A stretch of DNA of 64,000 nt from Acanthacorydalis orientalis (Eukaryota > Arthropoda > Insecta > Megaloptera > Corydalidae). A program made the translations under genes and the position numbers. The DNA lies in the NCBI GenBank assembly GCA_034766995.1, contig CM068314.1, positions 36,804,208 to 36,868,207 of the forward strand, read 5' to 3'. The notes under the pieces were generated by a model, which searched no databases, was not told the origin of the DNA, and was given only the letters and a program-made list of their open reading frames with translations. This document shows, one piece after another, positions 48,801 to 62,333 of this stretch. Each line of letters opens with the position of its first letter. Within the stretch, counting starts at the first letter, position 1.

Positions 48801-48974
48801 TAACGCCGATTAAGTTAATTAAAAAATTCTACTTTTACATTTGTACCCTTGCGCTAGTTTTAATTATTTCTGAGATTGTCGGGATCAATTTACCAAAATA
48901 ATTGACACTAACAAGAAATTTGATAAATTGCTAATTATTATCGCATACGAATGTGTTCAATATATGATGTATAC

Positions 48975-48979
<5 letters not shown>

Positions 48980-49006
<27 letters not shown>

Positions 49007-49008
49007 CA
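48980..49008. repeat. (TA)n, ~13 units
   Basis: Short perfect run. Confidence 0.96.
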
Positions 49009-49891
49009 TAAACATCTATAAAAAAGTATATACAATATACTTATAAACTTGTATAAGATTATTTTTAGCACAGTACCAAATATGATAAGAGAACGTATTT
49101 GCAAGCTTTTATGTTCGTGTGATCTTCAAGTGTCAATTACATTTTACTTAATAAAATAAAACAATTATTGAAATTAGTAGTCGAAATTAAAAAATATTTA
49201 TAATTCAACTAATAACTACAAAAACTCTGGTGTAATAAAAGTGTTATATGAAAACATAGATAAGAACCTGCATTTATTAAGTTTTATTTCTAGATTTGTT
49301 ACATATAATAAAAAAAGTATTTATTTTAATTATTAACTAATACAATATAGCCATTCTTATTGATTTTTTATATTTCATTTAAATTAAATTGTATTCTTCA
49401 ATTAACAGTTTGATAAAATATAATTTCTTAAAGAAAATCGGCTTTTCCATAGTCTATTACCTTAACTATAATGAATTTAAAAATGAATAAAAGAAATAAA
49501 TTAAGGAAAATGCTTATTTAAAAATTAAAGAACATATTTTAAAAACGTAAGCTGATAGACATACATACAAAATAACTGCAAGCTAATGTTGTTTAAATTT
49601 ACTTTCAATACAATGTTATCGACTATAGAATTAAAAAAAAGTGGTAAGAGGTATACAAAAAGCTTTATAGAACAAATAATAATAAAACCAATACACATGT
49701 ATAATATTACCTACATGTATATATATATATAGAAAGAAACAGAGAGATATATAAATATGTAATTTTACCGTAAAAGAAAAAATATCGAAAAAATGAAGCT
49801 TACATATTTGTTTTTAGTGAAAAAAAGGAAAAGTTGAAATTTCAATATTCTTTTACTAATTACAAATGAAATAAGTCAAAAAGTTACACAT

Positions 49892-49919
49892 TATATATAT
49901 ATATATATATATATATATA
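49892..49919. repeat. (TA)n, ~14 units
   Basis: Short perfect run. Confidence 0.96.
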
Positions 49920-50531
49920 ACAGTGTGTGCATTCTATTTATACTAGATCTTTGTACAGAATCTTTATTCTCAGAATATCTAAAATCATTGTATTATGTTC
50001 ACAAGAGCTGCGTCTTTAAAAAAGTAATTTTGTTTCTATTCTCCGAAATGAATAAAAATATAATCTACAAAAACACAGGAGAAAGTAAAAGTCATGTAAA
50101 AACGTTTCCAATGCATACATCATCAGCATCCAAAAAGTTCTAAGCACGTTTTTGGAAATGTTTCATTACTGTAGTCAAACTTTCTTAATTAGTACTGTTC
50201 GCAACAGGGAAAAGATCTTTCTTCTGCTTCTATACATTAGAGGCTGTTAAACAAAAAAGGCTTTTTGAAAATTTCCCACTTCATAACGTATATCAAATTT
50301 TATGTCATTTAAAATTTTAAATACAACTATAGATGTCAAGTAATAATTTTCACATAATTTAAAAACATTATGTACTGTTTAAACGAGTGTAAAACATTAT
50401 GTGCTTTTTATGCAATGAAATATTAATATGAATTACACTTGGCAAATGATCAGTTTTTAATTGATTTCTACTTTTTGTAGTATTATTGACTTTTCATAAA
50501 ATATTATTTGTCTCATCCAAATGAATTACAA

Positions 50532-50532
<1 letters not shown>

Positions 50533-50590
<58 letters not shown>
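50533..50590. repeat. (CATA)n(TA)n
   Basis: About 6 CATA units then ~16 TA units. Confidence 0.97.
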
Positions 50591-50591
<1 letters not shown>

Positions 50592-50985
50592 GTTTTGTTC
50601 AAAGAAAAAAAATATACATTTTAGAAAAGCAAAAATTTAATATAAGCAGCAATGTATGCAAATACAACTTTTCAGAATAATTTTAAAATCAAAATTTCGA
50701 ATACTTATTTACGATTTTGGCTTTCAGTTTAATAAAATGTTTATTTTCATAAAGTACCTTTGATATAAAAAAATAAACCCAACGGTAAATATTCACAGCA
50801 CTAAATAACTTATATATATATATATCAAAATATACAGCGAACAAATCCCCTTTACGAAACAAAAATACGATAATAACAATATTTTCAGCAATATGGTACT
50901 GGGGAAAAAACTTTAAGTATGAATAAAAAAAGGTAACATATCGAAATACTGAAAACTGCTTCATAAGTTTTCCGAATGAAATATG

Positions 50986-51240
50986 CATTGGTTGTTGTTT
51001 TTAGTTGGCAACGTTATAGAGGCCGATAAAACGACGTTCTATATGACTTAATATCTTAACACATCGCCATTAAATGCACTCTTGGATGTACAGTTAGCCC
51101 GTATTCAGACACAATAAGAGACTGTTATCGCCAAGCACGTTCATACATTTCGGACATCTGCTGAAAAAGCTATTCTCGATATATTGGTGAATTAAACGCA
51201 ATTCGAGCCGGTCACGTATGTTATAACTGAAAATGTTATT
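50986..51240. other. moderate-GC island
   Basis: CpG-containing stretch (ccgataaaacgacg, attcgagccggtcacg) without a usable frame or recognised repeat. Confidence 0.3.
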
Positions 51241-51578
51241 ATTTGATTTTTCCGTAAAATATCTATTATTCGTGCGTGATTAAATCAAATTGCAATTGAA
51301 TTACTGAACAATAATAGGTAGTAATGTTCGTTGTTAACCAAAAAAATACAATATCAGTCTCAAAGATATGCGCGTGGAAAATATAAAAAAATAAATACAA
51401 ATAATACCCTTTGTGTATATATATATACATACACGTAAAATATTGTTGTTCAATTTATAAAATAATTAATATTTATTCAATTAAATTTAATTACATTTTA
51501 ATGTATCCTTTTTTCACATCTACATAGAGTTTTATTTTTATGAAAGATGATTAATTATCTAAATATAATATAACATGT

Positions 51579-51601
51579 ATATATATATATATATATATAT
51601 A
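51579..51601. repeat. (TA)n, ~11 units
   Basis: Short perfect run. Confidence 0.95.
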
Positions 51602-52356
51602 ATTGTTTTCTTAACTCTTGAATTAACAAAACACTATTAAATATATAAACAAGTCTTTTTATATTAAGGCAGAAAATATCAATAAAAGACTTTTAAAAAT
51701 ACATATTTTGATATCAACAACACATTTACAAAAAAAATATGAAAAATTATAGTACTACTTAAAAGAATAAAATTTTAATATCTGTTAAAGAATACCTGGA
51801 TTTACATCTTCTATTTCCATTTTTTTTAATTATATATTAAGATCATCAACTAGTTGAGATAAATAATAAAAGTTCAGATTAGATTGAATTTTAATTAGCC
51901 ATTGAACATTTTTAAACCAGATATTACCTTCATCAAGATTGTTTCAACTCGATTTCTTTACAGAAACTAGTATAATTTTTTTAGGAAAATAAACATCAAA
52001 ATTCTAAATATTCTACAATTTATTCATAAAATTTGTTTTTAGAGACAAATTTTATGGGTAAAAGAAAATTTTATTGTTGCTAAAAATTTATTTCAATTAA
52101 ATTTTTTAATAACCATAAACTTTTTTTACTACCTCAACATCAATATGTAATGATCCATATCTTTTATATTTTAAACTATATCAATAGAGTTTAAAAAACC
52201 GAGAATCACATTTAATTTTTTTATCTGAATAAAACGAAAATAGTGTATGAGTAATAACGATATTTATAGTGACCTCTTTCTTATTGAACTATTATTATCG
52301 TTATTTCTATTTTTAAAACGATCATGTTATTCATCGATTTATGATTTATTTCGCGT

Positions 52357-52361
<5 letters not shown>

Positions 52362-52392
<31 letters not shown>

Positions 52393-52409
52393 TTATATAT
52401 ATATATATG
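52362..52409. repeat. interrupted (TA)n
   Basis: Two TA blocks separated by tttattta. Confidence 0.96.
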
Positions 52410-53166
52410 TAAGTATAATAAATATAAAAAAAATAAGATTTAAGTTCATATTAGCGGTCATAAAAAACAAATCTCCGAAATTATAAAGATGCTCTATGAG
52501 GAATCATAAAAAAATAGTAAAATCACTAATGCAGAAACCAAGATGAAGACCCGACTAATTCGTCTAATATAAATAAATCATTTTCGTCATTCAAAATACA
52601 AGAAAAACTTTCCTGGCACACAATTCCTGAAATCAAGTAACAGTAATTATGAGCAATAAAAATAAAATTAAAGACATACACCCACATATTCACACATGTC
52701 TTTTCAGTGCACTGTTTGGCAACGGGCCAAATCGAAAGAAATGGCAAACTTCATAAAATAAAGGTGGTTTTGCACATAAAATACACATAGTGCTTTTAAT
52801 GTTTATTTTTTTCTTCGTCTAGTGTTTGATGTCTTATAATAACATACTTGTTTAAAAAAAAGAACGAACGATAAATATGAAAATAATGATCGCACTACAC
52901 GTTAAGCAAACTGCATGGCGAGAGTTTTAGACCATTCTCTTGATATATTTATAAATGCGGTGATGATTTTTTTGACAGTGGAATAGGAAATAGATATTGT
53001 TTGTGGTATTTCAATGTTTACAATTATTTCATACACAAGATACATCAAATGAAACATACGAATAATAAATATAAACACGTTTTCTAATAATCATTTCAAT
53101 GTTTCTATTTATTTAATGAAGAATAAACATTTTCATTTGTACAGATGTTTGTGTATAGATGTTTGT

Positions 53167-53174
53167 ATATATAT

Positions 53175-53260
<86 letters not shown>

Positions 53261-53270
53261 ATATACATGA
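53167..53270. repeat. (CA)n(TA)n(TG) compound
   Basis: CA units, a TA core of ~33 units, then tgtatgtata. Mirrored layout like that at 12.0 kb. Confidence 0.97.
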
Positions 53271-54221
53271 ATATAATCTACTTTATACTGTTTCATTTGT
53301 TTACATTGTAAGTACTTATATGGTATTCAGGATGAATGATTTATAAAAAAAGTATTAAAGATACAAAAAAAATTCATACAATAAACTTTACTTGAACAAT
53401 TTATCATCATTTTAAGATTAACGTGTATTAGTTTAATAATAGTAATAATAAATTTTAATACTTCAAATAATTCAGTAGAAAATTAAAGTGAAAATGTAAG
53501 GATTTAAACATTTTATCTTAGGAAATTAGAATCTTAATTACTAACTTAAAAATATTTAAAATCGAAAATGCTCATTTTTTGTTATGATTATAATTAAATT
53601 TACATACTTTAGTGAATTCTAAACAAAAATACAGAAGGTTAATACAAAAAGTTGAAAAAATATCAACACTTCTATAATAAACTCAAAAAATTAATAATAG
53701 AATAAATGACTAAAATAAGAAGATATTTATATATATATATACACACACACACCATAAAATGACTGACTGAAGAACTTGTATCAAATTTCAAATTGAAAAA
53801 ATTAGCATTCGATCCGTATGGTTAACATACTTCGTTTTATGATAAGGAGCGCATTATATGAATCACATTTAAAAAACTTGTATTGAAAAATAAAGTGATC
53901 ATTAATAAAAAGCAAACATATAAAAGTTTTCTCTAAATATATACATTTCAAAAATACTTCTTTTTATTAACAAACTGTTTGCTCATTTTAATCGTTTATT
54001 GATATAAAAAAATCTCTAAGCCCATTCAATCATGAGACTAAAATAATTTTAAAAAGACAAAAAACTGGTTTAAAAACTATCTATATACTTGTATTCTATT
54101 TACAATATTTGTATTCTATTGACAGGTGGACAAATTTTCATTTAACAAATAAACATTTTTCAATGTTATGTTATTTAAAATATAAATATTTTGAAATAAA
54201 ATAAATTATCAGTTTACACAC

Positions 54222-54226
54222 ATGCA

Positions 54227-54257
<31 letters not shown>

Positions 54258-54322
54258 TTATACTTATATATATATATATATAAAAATATATATATATATA
54301 TAAACATATATGTATATATATA

Positions 54323-54365
<43 letters not shown>
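54222..54365. repeat. long interrupted TA array
   Basis: TA blocks separated by tgtatatgtatttatact, aaaa and aaacatatatg, then a final perfect TA core. The 92-residue minus frame is repeat-derived at its end. Confidence 0.96.
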
Positions 54366-54367
<2 letters not shown>

Positions 54368-55027
54368 CTTATTGGAAAATTATTGAATATCAAATATGTT
54401 TTTATAAGGTAAAAAATTAATATTTTAGAAGCCTGCTTGTAAAATCTCATTTCAGAAATGTTTTTCATTTTATTTGAAAGAAAAAACTTCAAAGTAAATC
54501 GTTCTTATAATTGACTTTTTGTAAGACTTTTTATTAAATTTATAAATATTAAATCAAAAAGATTACCTAAAAATAATTACTTTATAAATTGAATGTAAAA
54601 CCGAATAGAAAATATTTATGTATATTAATGAATTTATTTATTGTTTCTCAAAGCTTGTTTAATAATAGTATAGCTTTTTTTTCAAAATTTATGATTTTGT
54701 TCAGAATCTGCAGAAAAGTCAGAGATAAAATGTCAAATACTAATATTCAGAGATTTTATACTTTTATTTAATCTTTAAATATGTTTTATTGTCATTTTTT
54801 TAATACCATGAAATTAATTTGTATTTGAATGTAGTTCATAAAGTAAAATTACGGCCTATCTCATAATAATCCTATACATAAATAGGAAAATTTTTAGTAT
54901 ACTCAATAATTGACTCGTCCAACTACTAAATTGGCCTTAATTAATTTAAAGTGTTGCTAATTTTAAAAGTATAGGTATATAAAATAATTTTATTTAATAT
55001 ACTTATTTGAGAAATTCTCTAATTACA

Positions 55028-55034
<7 letters not shown>

Positions 55035-55058
<24 letters not shown>

Positions 55059-55067
55059 AATACACAA

Positions 55068-55110
<43 letters not shown>

Positions 55111-55111
55111 A
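55035..55111. repeat. compound (TA)n...(TA)n(GA)n
   Basis: Two TA blocks around aaatacacaaa, followed by ~12 GA units. Confidence 0.97.
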
Positions 55112-55836
55112 AGCGACATGTATACATACCAATTAAAAATGCTGCTTAATTTAAAGTATTAATGTTATGTAGGTAAATAAGAAATTATTAAAACAAACAG
55201 TCATTAAAATTCTTAAAATATTCTCATGATATACGAAATTAGTTATGTAAAAAATCTACAAAATATTATATATATATATATATACTTAAACAATTATGTT
55301 AGTTTAATGTTTGTAGAAGAATGAGTCTATTTAAAAATAGAAAAAAATTATAATGAATTGTCAATGGCATCTATTCGAAAAACAAGTTTGCAATTTTAAA
55401 TGAAACAAGTGAGCTCAAGCCAGTTAAGTTAATCTTAATTTAATTTCTTTTTTTTATTTTAAACCAACGTCGTTTCCGACTGCTGTGATTAGCGAAAGCC
55501 TCTAAGGAGACAAGAAGGATGGTGGCAGAAATATTTTTCGTCGGATATTGGAAATTCTTGAGACAATTACTTTAAGAAACTGAGATTAGTATAAAATTTA
55601 GTTACTTCAGGTTAGGTTACAATAAAATGCAAAAAAAATATTAGATTTCATTTAATATTTTCTTGTGATTAGAATTCAACGTAATTCTATTATTTAGAAT
55701 ACAGTTTTTTTATATTTGAGTTTATTATTCAGAAGAAATAGAAATATATATTATTAAGATATATACGTGATGGTAATAAATATTAATTACACTTTTTACA
55801 AAGACATAATTTTATCTTTAATAAAACATATGTAAT

Positions 55837-55837
55837 T

Positions 55838-55861
<24 letters not shown>
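55837..55861. repeat. (TA)n, ~12 units
   Basis: Short perfect run. Confidence 0.95.
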
Positions 55862-55868
<7 letters not shown>

Positions 55869-56710
55869 GTTTCCTGCATGTACACTGCAATCCATTGTTT
55901 ATTTAAAAACTGATTATTTTTTAATATTCAAAAGTAGTACAAAACATATTTTTAATAACCTATTTTTAATAAGTAATATGGTTTATAAAAACAGTTAAAA
56001 ATTTAATCACATTGATCAACGAGACAATAATTTAATTCAAAACATAGCGTACGAAATTAAATATTCATTTCCATAGAACAATGATATGTTGCTCTTGAAT
56101 TTGATAAAGACACTGGTTATTTATAGATAGGTGTACGTACGAGTTATATTCAACTTTCAACAACAGTAATGAAAATCGACTTACTGTACGAAAAAATTTA
56201 ATTTAAATAATTTGCATGTTTAAATCATTTTCGTTTAGCCAGTACACAAACAACGAAAACAGAATTGTGACAATGAATATTTTGTGGACGCGTAGCTTAT
56301 TATAACACAGGACCGTATCGATATTACTGACTGACGATAAATATTTTTTCTGTTAGTATCAACTTAGATACATGTAATGTATATACAAATGCATACACAT
56401 TTGACTTCCTATTTCCGATCAATGCTTTTAGTTCACTCATAAATTAGTTTGATTTCGAAGAGTATTTTTATATAATTGGAATATTTTTTTTAATTTATCC
56501 TAAATCCCCAGTAATTTTTATATAATTAAAAAACATCCAAATAAAAACTGCAATTAAATAAAAAATATATTTGTTTCAGACGTGTAAAAATTCCATATTT
56601 TAAATACTACTGAAGATATTCCATATTTTTAAAATTGACTTATTTATAATTCAATTACGATAAGCTAAAAATAGAGGTTATAATTTGGAATAAACCAGAA
56701 TTAATTATAA

Positions 56711-56717
56711 TATACAT

Positions 56718-56775
<58 letters not shown>
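56711..56775. repeat. compound (CA)n(TA)n
   Basis: About 9 CA units then ~22 TA units, upstream of the composite retroelement. Confidence 0.97.
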
Positions 56776-56777
<2 letters not shown>

Positions 56778-56896
56778 CGCTAAATATAAGAAGTATTTCA
56801 CATTATAAAAATATAAAGATTTAATATTGCTGAATGAACTATTGATTAATATATTAGAAAAATAGGGATGGTATATATAAAGAAATTGTGGTTAAA

Positions 56897-57283
56897 ATAG
56901 GGTAGTGCATGCGTACTACACGAAGCCGACTCCACGACGTATACTCTCTTACCCAATTCATACTCTCATATCCAAGTGGTTAACCCTGGTAACCTGAGTA
57001 ACCTCAATGGTGAAAGGGATCAGTGATAATAAAAGCGGGAGATGATCCTCCGAAAAGGGGGTTGGGAATGGGGCTAACAACCCCACCTCATAAAACAGCA
57101 AACGTTACGAAACTTCAAAATAAGCCTCAGTCACTGGATGGATTGATGCAGTGGAATTGCTGAGAGTAAGGAACTGAAGAGGGACTGCCAGGCAGAGGGA
57201 TATCTAGAAGCAAAAAATTGAGGAGGCCAAAGCTCGATTCAGGTTGTAGCTCCATCAAAGAATAAGAATATAAAAAAATAATA
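56897..57283 (+). mobile_element. short composite non-LTR retroelement (LINE head joined to LINE tail)
   Basis: A compact, relatively GC-rich block. The first ~230 bases resemble, as I remember them, the untranslated leader of insect endonuclease-reverse-transcriptase elements: a run of direct-repeat-like phrases around ggttaaccctggtaacctga, then gggaatggggctaacaaccc and cctcataaaacagc. The last ~90 bases encode, in one frame, GTARQRDI, a stop, then KQKIEEAKARFRL and a terminal stop, followed by a tail of AAGAAT-like repeats. The pattern RD.WR..IEEAKARFGL-stop is the typical extreme C-terminus of such polyproteins. The ~4 kb that should separate leader and tail are absent, so this is either an internally deleted copy or a short non-autonomous family that uses the LINE ends. 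I saw no clear target-site duplication. It belongs to a different family from the copies at 26.9 and 62.3 kb. Confidence 0.7.
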
Positions 57284-57380
57284 TTTTATGATTACAATTT
57301 GTTGTAGAGTTAGAAAAAATGATCCAATTCCCACTTAAATACCAAGATCCAACTCTGACTACAGTAGATTGCTAAGCATA

Positions 57381-57381
<1 letters not shown>

Positions 57382-57426
<45 letters not shown>

Positions 57427-57435
57427 GTATATATA
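57382..57435. repeat. (TA)n, ~21 units
   Basis: A TA core with a short gtatata tail, about 100 bases after the composite retroelement. Confidence 0.97.
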
Positions 57436-58675
57436 CTTATACATGTATGGTATATAAATCAATAATTACTTAGTATAGATTTTTTCATTGTTCATAATTC
57501 ATCATTGTTGATTAACAGACACTAAATTTCAGTAACTAGTATCCAAAATCAGAACACCATATACAGATTTATTTGGTTTTGTAAAAATATTTATAAAAGA
57601 TGCAAAGACAATTTTTATACGGAAATATTTTCTTGGAAATAAAAAGTATTAATATATCAAAGAAAAATCTTCATGTTATACGGATATATGGATAGAAAAA
57701 ATAAAATTTCTTATATTAAAAAAACAATTGTATATTTCTACTTGCAATATTTACATTAAAATATCGATTTGATGAAAAATCTAAATCAAAATATAGCCAA
57801 TATCGCTAGAATACCTTAAATTTTATTAAATATTTTTGAAAATAGAAAGGAAATCTCGGAAGATATCTTAAATTTAATTACAATTTTGTAAATCATAAAA
57901 TGTTATAAGATTATTGTTGAAGCACTGTAGTTAAATTCGTTTTTCTTTATATTTTAAAGAAAATTACATCATACAAGAAAATTCTACTGAAAAATTTTTG
58001 AATAAAATATTACAATATATAAACCAGTTAATTAGAATTGAAAGTTAGGGAATTTATACGATTTTAAGCATCTGGCTTAGCTTTCATAGTGAAGGATAAA
58101 TGCCAGGTTGCTACAAAGTTGAATTAGAATCAAATTAAATGTTGATTTGCAACAATAAGTCTTGTCTTAGATTAAACTATGGTTTATTAATTAAAATTCA
58201 AAAAGAATATAAAGAATCAAAGTAAATAAATATATTTTTAGCAATTAAATATAAAAAAAACTAAATCACTAAAAAGATAAGCTAAATATAGTTTTTCTTA
58301 AAATCTATAGATATTTTATATTCACTTAATAAATGTTCAACAAAAATTACGAAACATATAGTTGAAAAAAGACTTAATCGGGCGCTGTACTAAAAGATAA
58401 TCCCAGAGACAGCAAAATTAAATTGGAAATGTTTTGCTACACAGTTATGCCAAGCAGTCCCTTTGGATTTGCTTCAATCATGTCGTTTGCATGCAATGGA
58501 ATCTTCAAGTTTATATTAAAGAGACATAGTTGAACAGTGGAATGGTAAGAAATATCACGAACGAATGCAAATAAATACTTGTGTATGTCAAGCGTTCCAA
58601 TATTTCAAACATTTATAAATAATTCAATTTACCAAATTACACACTCATACACACGCACATATACAAACACACGTA

Positions 58676-58697
58676 TATATATATATATATATATATA
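58676..58697. repeat. (TA)n, ~11 units, preceded by CA-rich sequence
   Basis: Imperfect CACA/CATA units from 58636 lead into the TA run. Confidence 0.95.
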
Positions 58698-58981
58698 ATT
58701 TTTAATTACTTCAAATATTTACAGTCTGCGAATACCTCTATAAGCCCTATACTAACCTAATATATTTTATATAATATTGTAAAATAAATGGTTCATTTAA
58801 AATTGGTTTCATTACGAATTATATGCTGGATTAAGTGAAATTTTAAATTACTGTTTTAATGTTTATCAAATAAATAATATACGGGTTTTATACTAACGAA
58901 ATGTGTTGTATTTATAATATTCCTATTTAAATGACGTTTATATTTATATATATATTAAAAATTAATAAATTCAACGTGTGC

Positions 58982-59013
<32 letters not shown>
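58982..59013. repeat. (TA)n, ~15 units
   Basis: Perfect run ending in tacatatagata. Confidence 0.96.
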
Positions 59014-59018
<5 letters not shown>

Positions 59019-59251
59019 GATAAAAACGATATAGATATATAGATAAATAGTTAATTACTTTTGAAACAAACTTATCTAGTATAAAATTTAAAATTTTTAA
59101 ATATAATTGTCTGGTGTAGCTGAAATTACGAAAAGATTGAATATAACAATAAAATCATAATGAGTGATATTCTTAGTTTTCAATTAAACAAAATACACTA
59201 TATATTAAAAATTTTCAAGTGTTCTGATTTATACATGTTAAATAAAAATTC

Positions 59252-59268
59252 ATCTATCTATCTATCTA

Positions 59269-59332
<64 letters not shown>
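59252..59332. repeat. compound (TCTA)n(TA)n(TG)n
   Basis: Five TCTA units, ~21 TA units, ~10 TG units, then a purine-rich gaggcagagag. Confidence 0.98.
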
Positions 59333-59333
<1 letters not shown>

Positions 59334-59719
59334 AGAGGCAGAGAGAAGTAAAAAATAAACAAATATGAAACATTTCAAGCTAAATGCCCTCAGAATATTT
59401 CAAGGGTAAATATTTATGGCGAAAAATCGACAAAAGCGACGAAACAAAAAATGTAAATTCTACGAATGGTTACGAGTAACATTTATCTGAAAATCGACCT
59501 TATCTCAATTTATTTTTTTCCAATAACAAACATATACAATTTTAAAGACATCGATAGATACATGTACACAACAGGTGGCAATTGACTTTAAAATGAGTAT
59601 TTTATTTGTTCAGTTGTAGTATCATTTGTCGACATTGTGTAATGTTATTGTAAAGGTATTTTTAATATTGCAACGAATATAAGTAAAGATAATAAATATA
59701 ATGTGATGTGAAAATAATA

Positions 59720-59721
<2 letters not shown>

Positions 59722-59786
<65 letters not shown>
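59722..59786. repeat. (TA)n, ~30 units
   Basis: A nearly perfect run; atatttata at its left edge. Confidence 0.98.
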
Positions 59787-59788
<2 letters not shown>

Positions 59789-60259
59789 AACTAATTAAAA
59801 AGAATACTCACTAAAAATGCACAGTACCTTAATTATATTATTACACTATTAAATATTACAGTTTAAAAAAATATTTACACGCATTATTCGCCAAATAATT
59901 TCTTAATAGAAAAACTAATACTCAAACAATAATTCAGCATTTCTGTAATTAATGTATAAAATAATAATAATAAAGTATATTCTATGCAAACTCAATTGTA
60001 AGTACTCATAAATGTCTCATCATTTTCATGCTATTATAACATCAAATACAAAAATAACAAATTGAAAATTTTCATTTAGATGCACGTCTCTTTTTCATTA
60101 CATGAAAGAAATAAAATGATTTCACTGAATAACGAAAGAAAAAATGATTAGTTCCATAAATTTTCTTTGAAGTGCCAGAAAATCTTGTTAACTTGTCATA
60201 GTATTGTAAATATTTCACTCTTACTTTCTTAAATGCGTAAGTATTTTATAAAAAATCAT

Positions 60260-60324
60260 ACACATATACACACACACACATACACACACACACATATATA
60301 TATATATACATGTGTGTGTGTGTG
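60260..60324. repeat. mirrored (CA)n(TA)n(TG)n
   Basis: CA units to 60293, a short TA core, a central tacatgtg, then TG units to 60324. Complementary arms make a near-palindrome. Confidence 0.97.
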
Positions 60325-61206
60325 CGTTTATAAATGAGATGTAATTGAATGGAAAATGATTCATATTTTTAATACTCAAATTCATATATAACTGTCAAGT
60401 GCTAAATATTTCTTTTTAAATCATTTTCAAACAATATGAGTAGTATAGGTTATGATGTATTCACATAAAATACTTTAATCAAAAAATAGTGAATAATATA
60501 AGGTCATACTCTAAATTTATGACAATTATAATTCAAAATATAAAGTTTTATTTATCAAATTTACTGTTTTTTCATAAAAATAATTATTAATAATGTATTC
60601 CATTAATTGTTACTATTAAAATAATTTTAAGTTTAACTGCTAATTTATAAAAATACATTAAGATAAAATTAAAAACTACTTTTTAAAAATTCGATTCAAT
60701 TCTACATACTAAATAAATCAAATTATGTAAAAAAAGCTATTCCCAAATATGTAATAGATAAAAAAGTCTTCAAAGTCTTTCGCAATGTAAGAATTTTCAT
60801 TATAGTTGATATAAAGGATACATTTTACAAGAAACACTATACACTACAGCACTTGATGTACAGTAGATAGTGTGTTACACCACATTGTCAAATTGCCAGT
60901 ATTTTTCCAAAAAAAATATAGTTTTTTCGATCTAATCAATCTTCGTTTGACTGTTCTTCATTCTATTCAACGGTTTATATACAGATTTATGTTGTTCTGA
61001 CAGTTTGAAAGAAAATGGTATTTTACAATAGATATTTTGCAAGTGTAAAGAAAATTCCAAAACAAACATTAAATTTGTAACAATCTTTGGGTGCACCGAC
61101 TGTATTATATTTACATACGAAGAAAAAGATTATCAGTTTATAAAAAGATTTTATGTTATTAACACTATCAATCTTAATAATTTTAAAACAAATATAAAGA
61201 CCATAT

Positions 61207-61240
61207 TATATATATATATATATATATAAATATATATATA
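61207..61240. repeat. interrupted (TA)n
   Basis: Two TA blocks separated by AA. Confidence 0.95.
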
Positions 61241-61465
61241 ACCAAAAATTACGTAAGGGCACTAAGAGCAGATTATTTATTCGAAAAAAAATCAGAGGTT
61301 CTTTACAAATACTACAGATTCAACCGATTAAACATTATTCAAACAGTACTTATTATGTATTTGATTTTTTCGAATTTTGTAATACAAAACCAATCTAAAC
61401 TAAAAAATAAAATAGAAAAATTCACTCTAATTACATAAATGACATTACGGTCATTCAACTCTGAA

Positions 61466-61473
<8 letters not shown>

Positions 61474-61548
<75 letters not shown>
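61474..61548. repeat. compound (TA)n(GA)n
   Basis: About 17 TA units then ~19 GA units with one G substitution; the reverse-complement arrangement of the CT/TA tract at 29.6 kb. Confidence 0.98.
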
Positions 61549-61549
<1 letters not shown>

Positions 61550-62282
61550 AGAGAAAAAGGCATTATAATTTTTAACAGTTTGAATTATTTGAAAATTCTT
61601 AAAGTAAAATATTTAAGATAGGTTTGGAACACCGCGAAATTTCTTTTTGAGTCTCGAGCACTACTGATTTCAACTTTCTTTAAACATTTGAGATAAGAAC
61701 TGGGATAGAGATTTTTATTATTTTTCAGTCTAAATCAGAATTGCATTTTTCTTACATAACAGGTTGTTTTTGTACCTACAATATCTTATCTTTTCAAGAA
61801 TTAATTACAATTTATGAAAAGTGTATGTGTTCTTTTTAAAACAAAAAGGGAAATTAATTATCTGTAATTAAAGGCGTTTCAATTTAATTTTCTAGTGAAT
61901 TGTAAGTAAATGTTCTTATAAAAACATTTTGAACAAATATAGTTTAACATTGACTCTCTACTATGCTAACGATTTTAATGATTATACTGTTGAGGGAGAT
62001 GAAAAATAGATGTAGAATAAACCTCTAAATGATTATTTTTTTAAAAAAAAAATAGAAACGAAGGAAATGTTTTACAAGCATTGTGATATACAAAAAGAGA
62101 TCCTTCTAATAATTTAAATTACTATTATTTGTGATCACGATTGGGGTCTTGTGTAAAATATTTCCTCATGTATCGAAATATTCTATAATGGACCTTGTTT
62201 TAAAAATGAGTTTAAACCGTAATTTCTATTATATTCATAATAGTAATAGTTCTATTATTCATAATAGTCACTGTTATGTATC

Positions 62283-62287
<5 letters not shown>

Positions 62288-62331
<44 letters not shown>
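62288..62331. repeat. (TA)n, ~22 units
   Basis: Directly joined to the truncated 5' edge of the plus-strand retrotransposon fragment. Confidence 0.98.

Positions 62332-62333
<2 letters not shown>

Larger units (their letters stand above)
48801..50985. other. AT-rich intergenic block
   Basis: Small microsatellites only. The 99-codon minus frame (50689-50988) is aromatic- and Lys-rich with no recognised motif; its length is not remarkable for this composition. Confidence 0.5.
51241..56710. other. AT-rich intergenic block
   Basis: Microsatellites as listed. Minor less-AT-rich stretches at 55460-55560 and 56240-56340 hold no frame. Frames at 52526-52747 and 54589-54771 are unrecognised. Confidence 0.55.
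57436..62130. other. AT-rich intergenic block
   Basis: Microsatellites only, plus a less-AT-rich stretch at 58375-58530 whose plus frame reads VPLDLLQSCRLHAMESS, too short to assign. Confidence 0.55.

Noticed and set aside
50689..50988. 99-codon minus-strand frame
   Set aside because: Length is within chance for AT-rich DNA, composition is Phe/Tyr/Lys-rich, and no family motif or splice support exists.
58375..58530. Possible Tc1-like transposase C-terminus (reads VPLDLLQSCRLHAMESS)
   Set aside because: Only a short stretch resembles the family, with no catalytic block or inverted repeat nearby; chance cannot be excluded.
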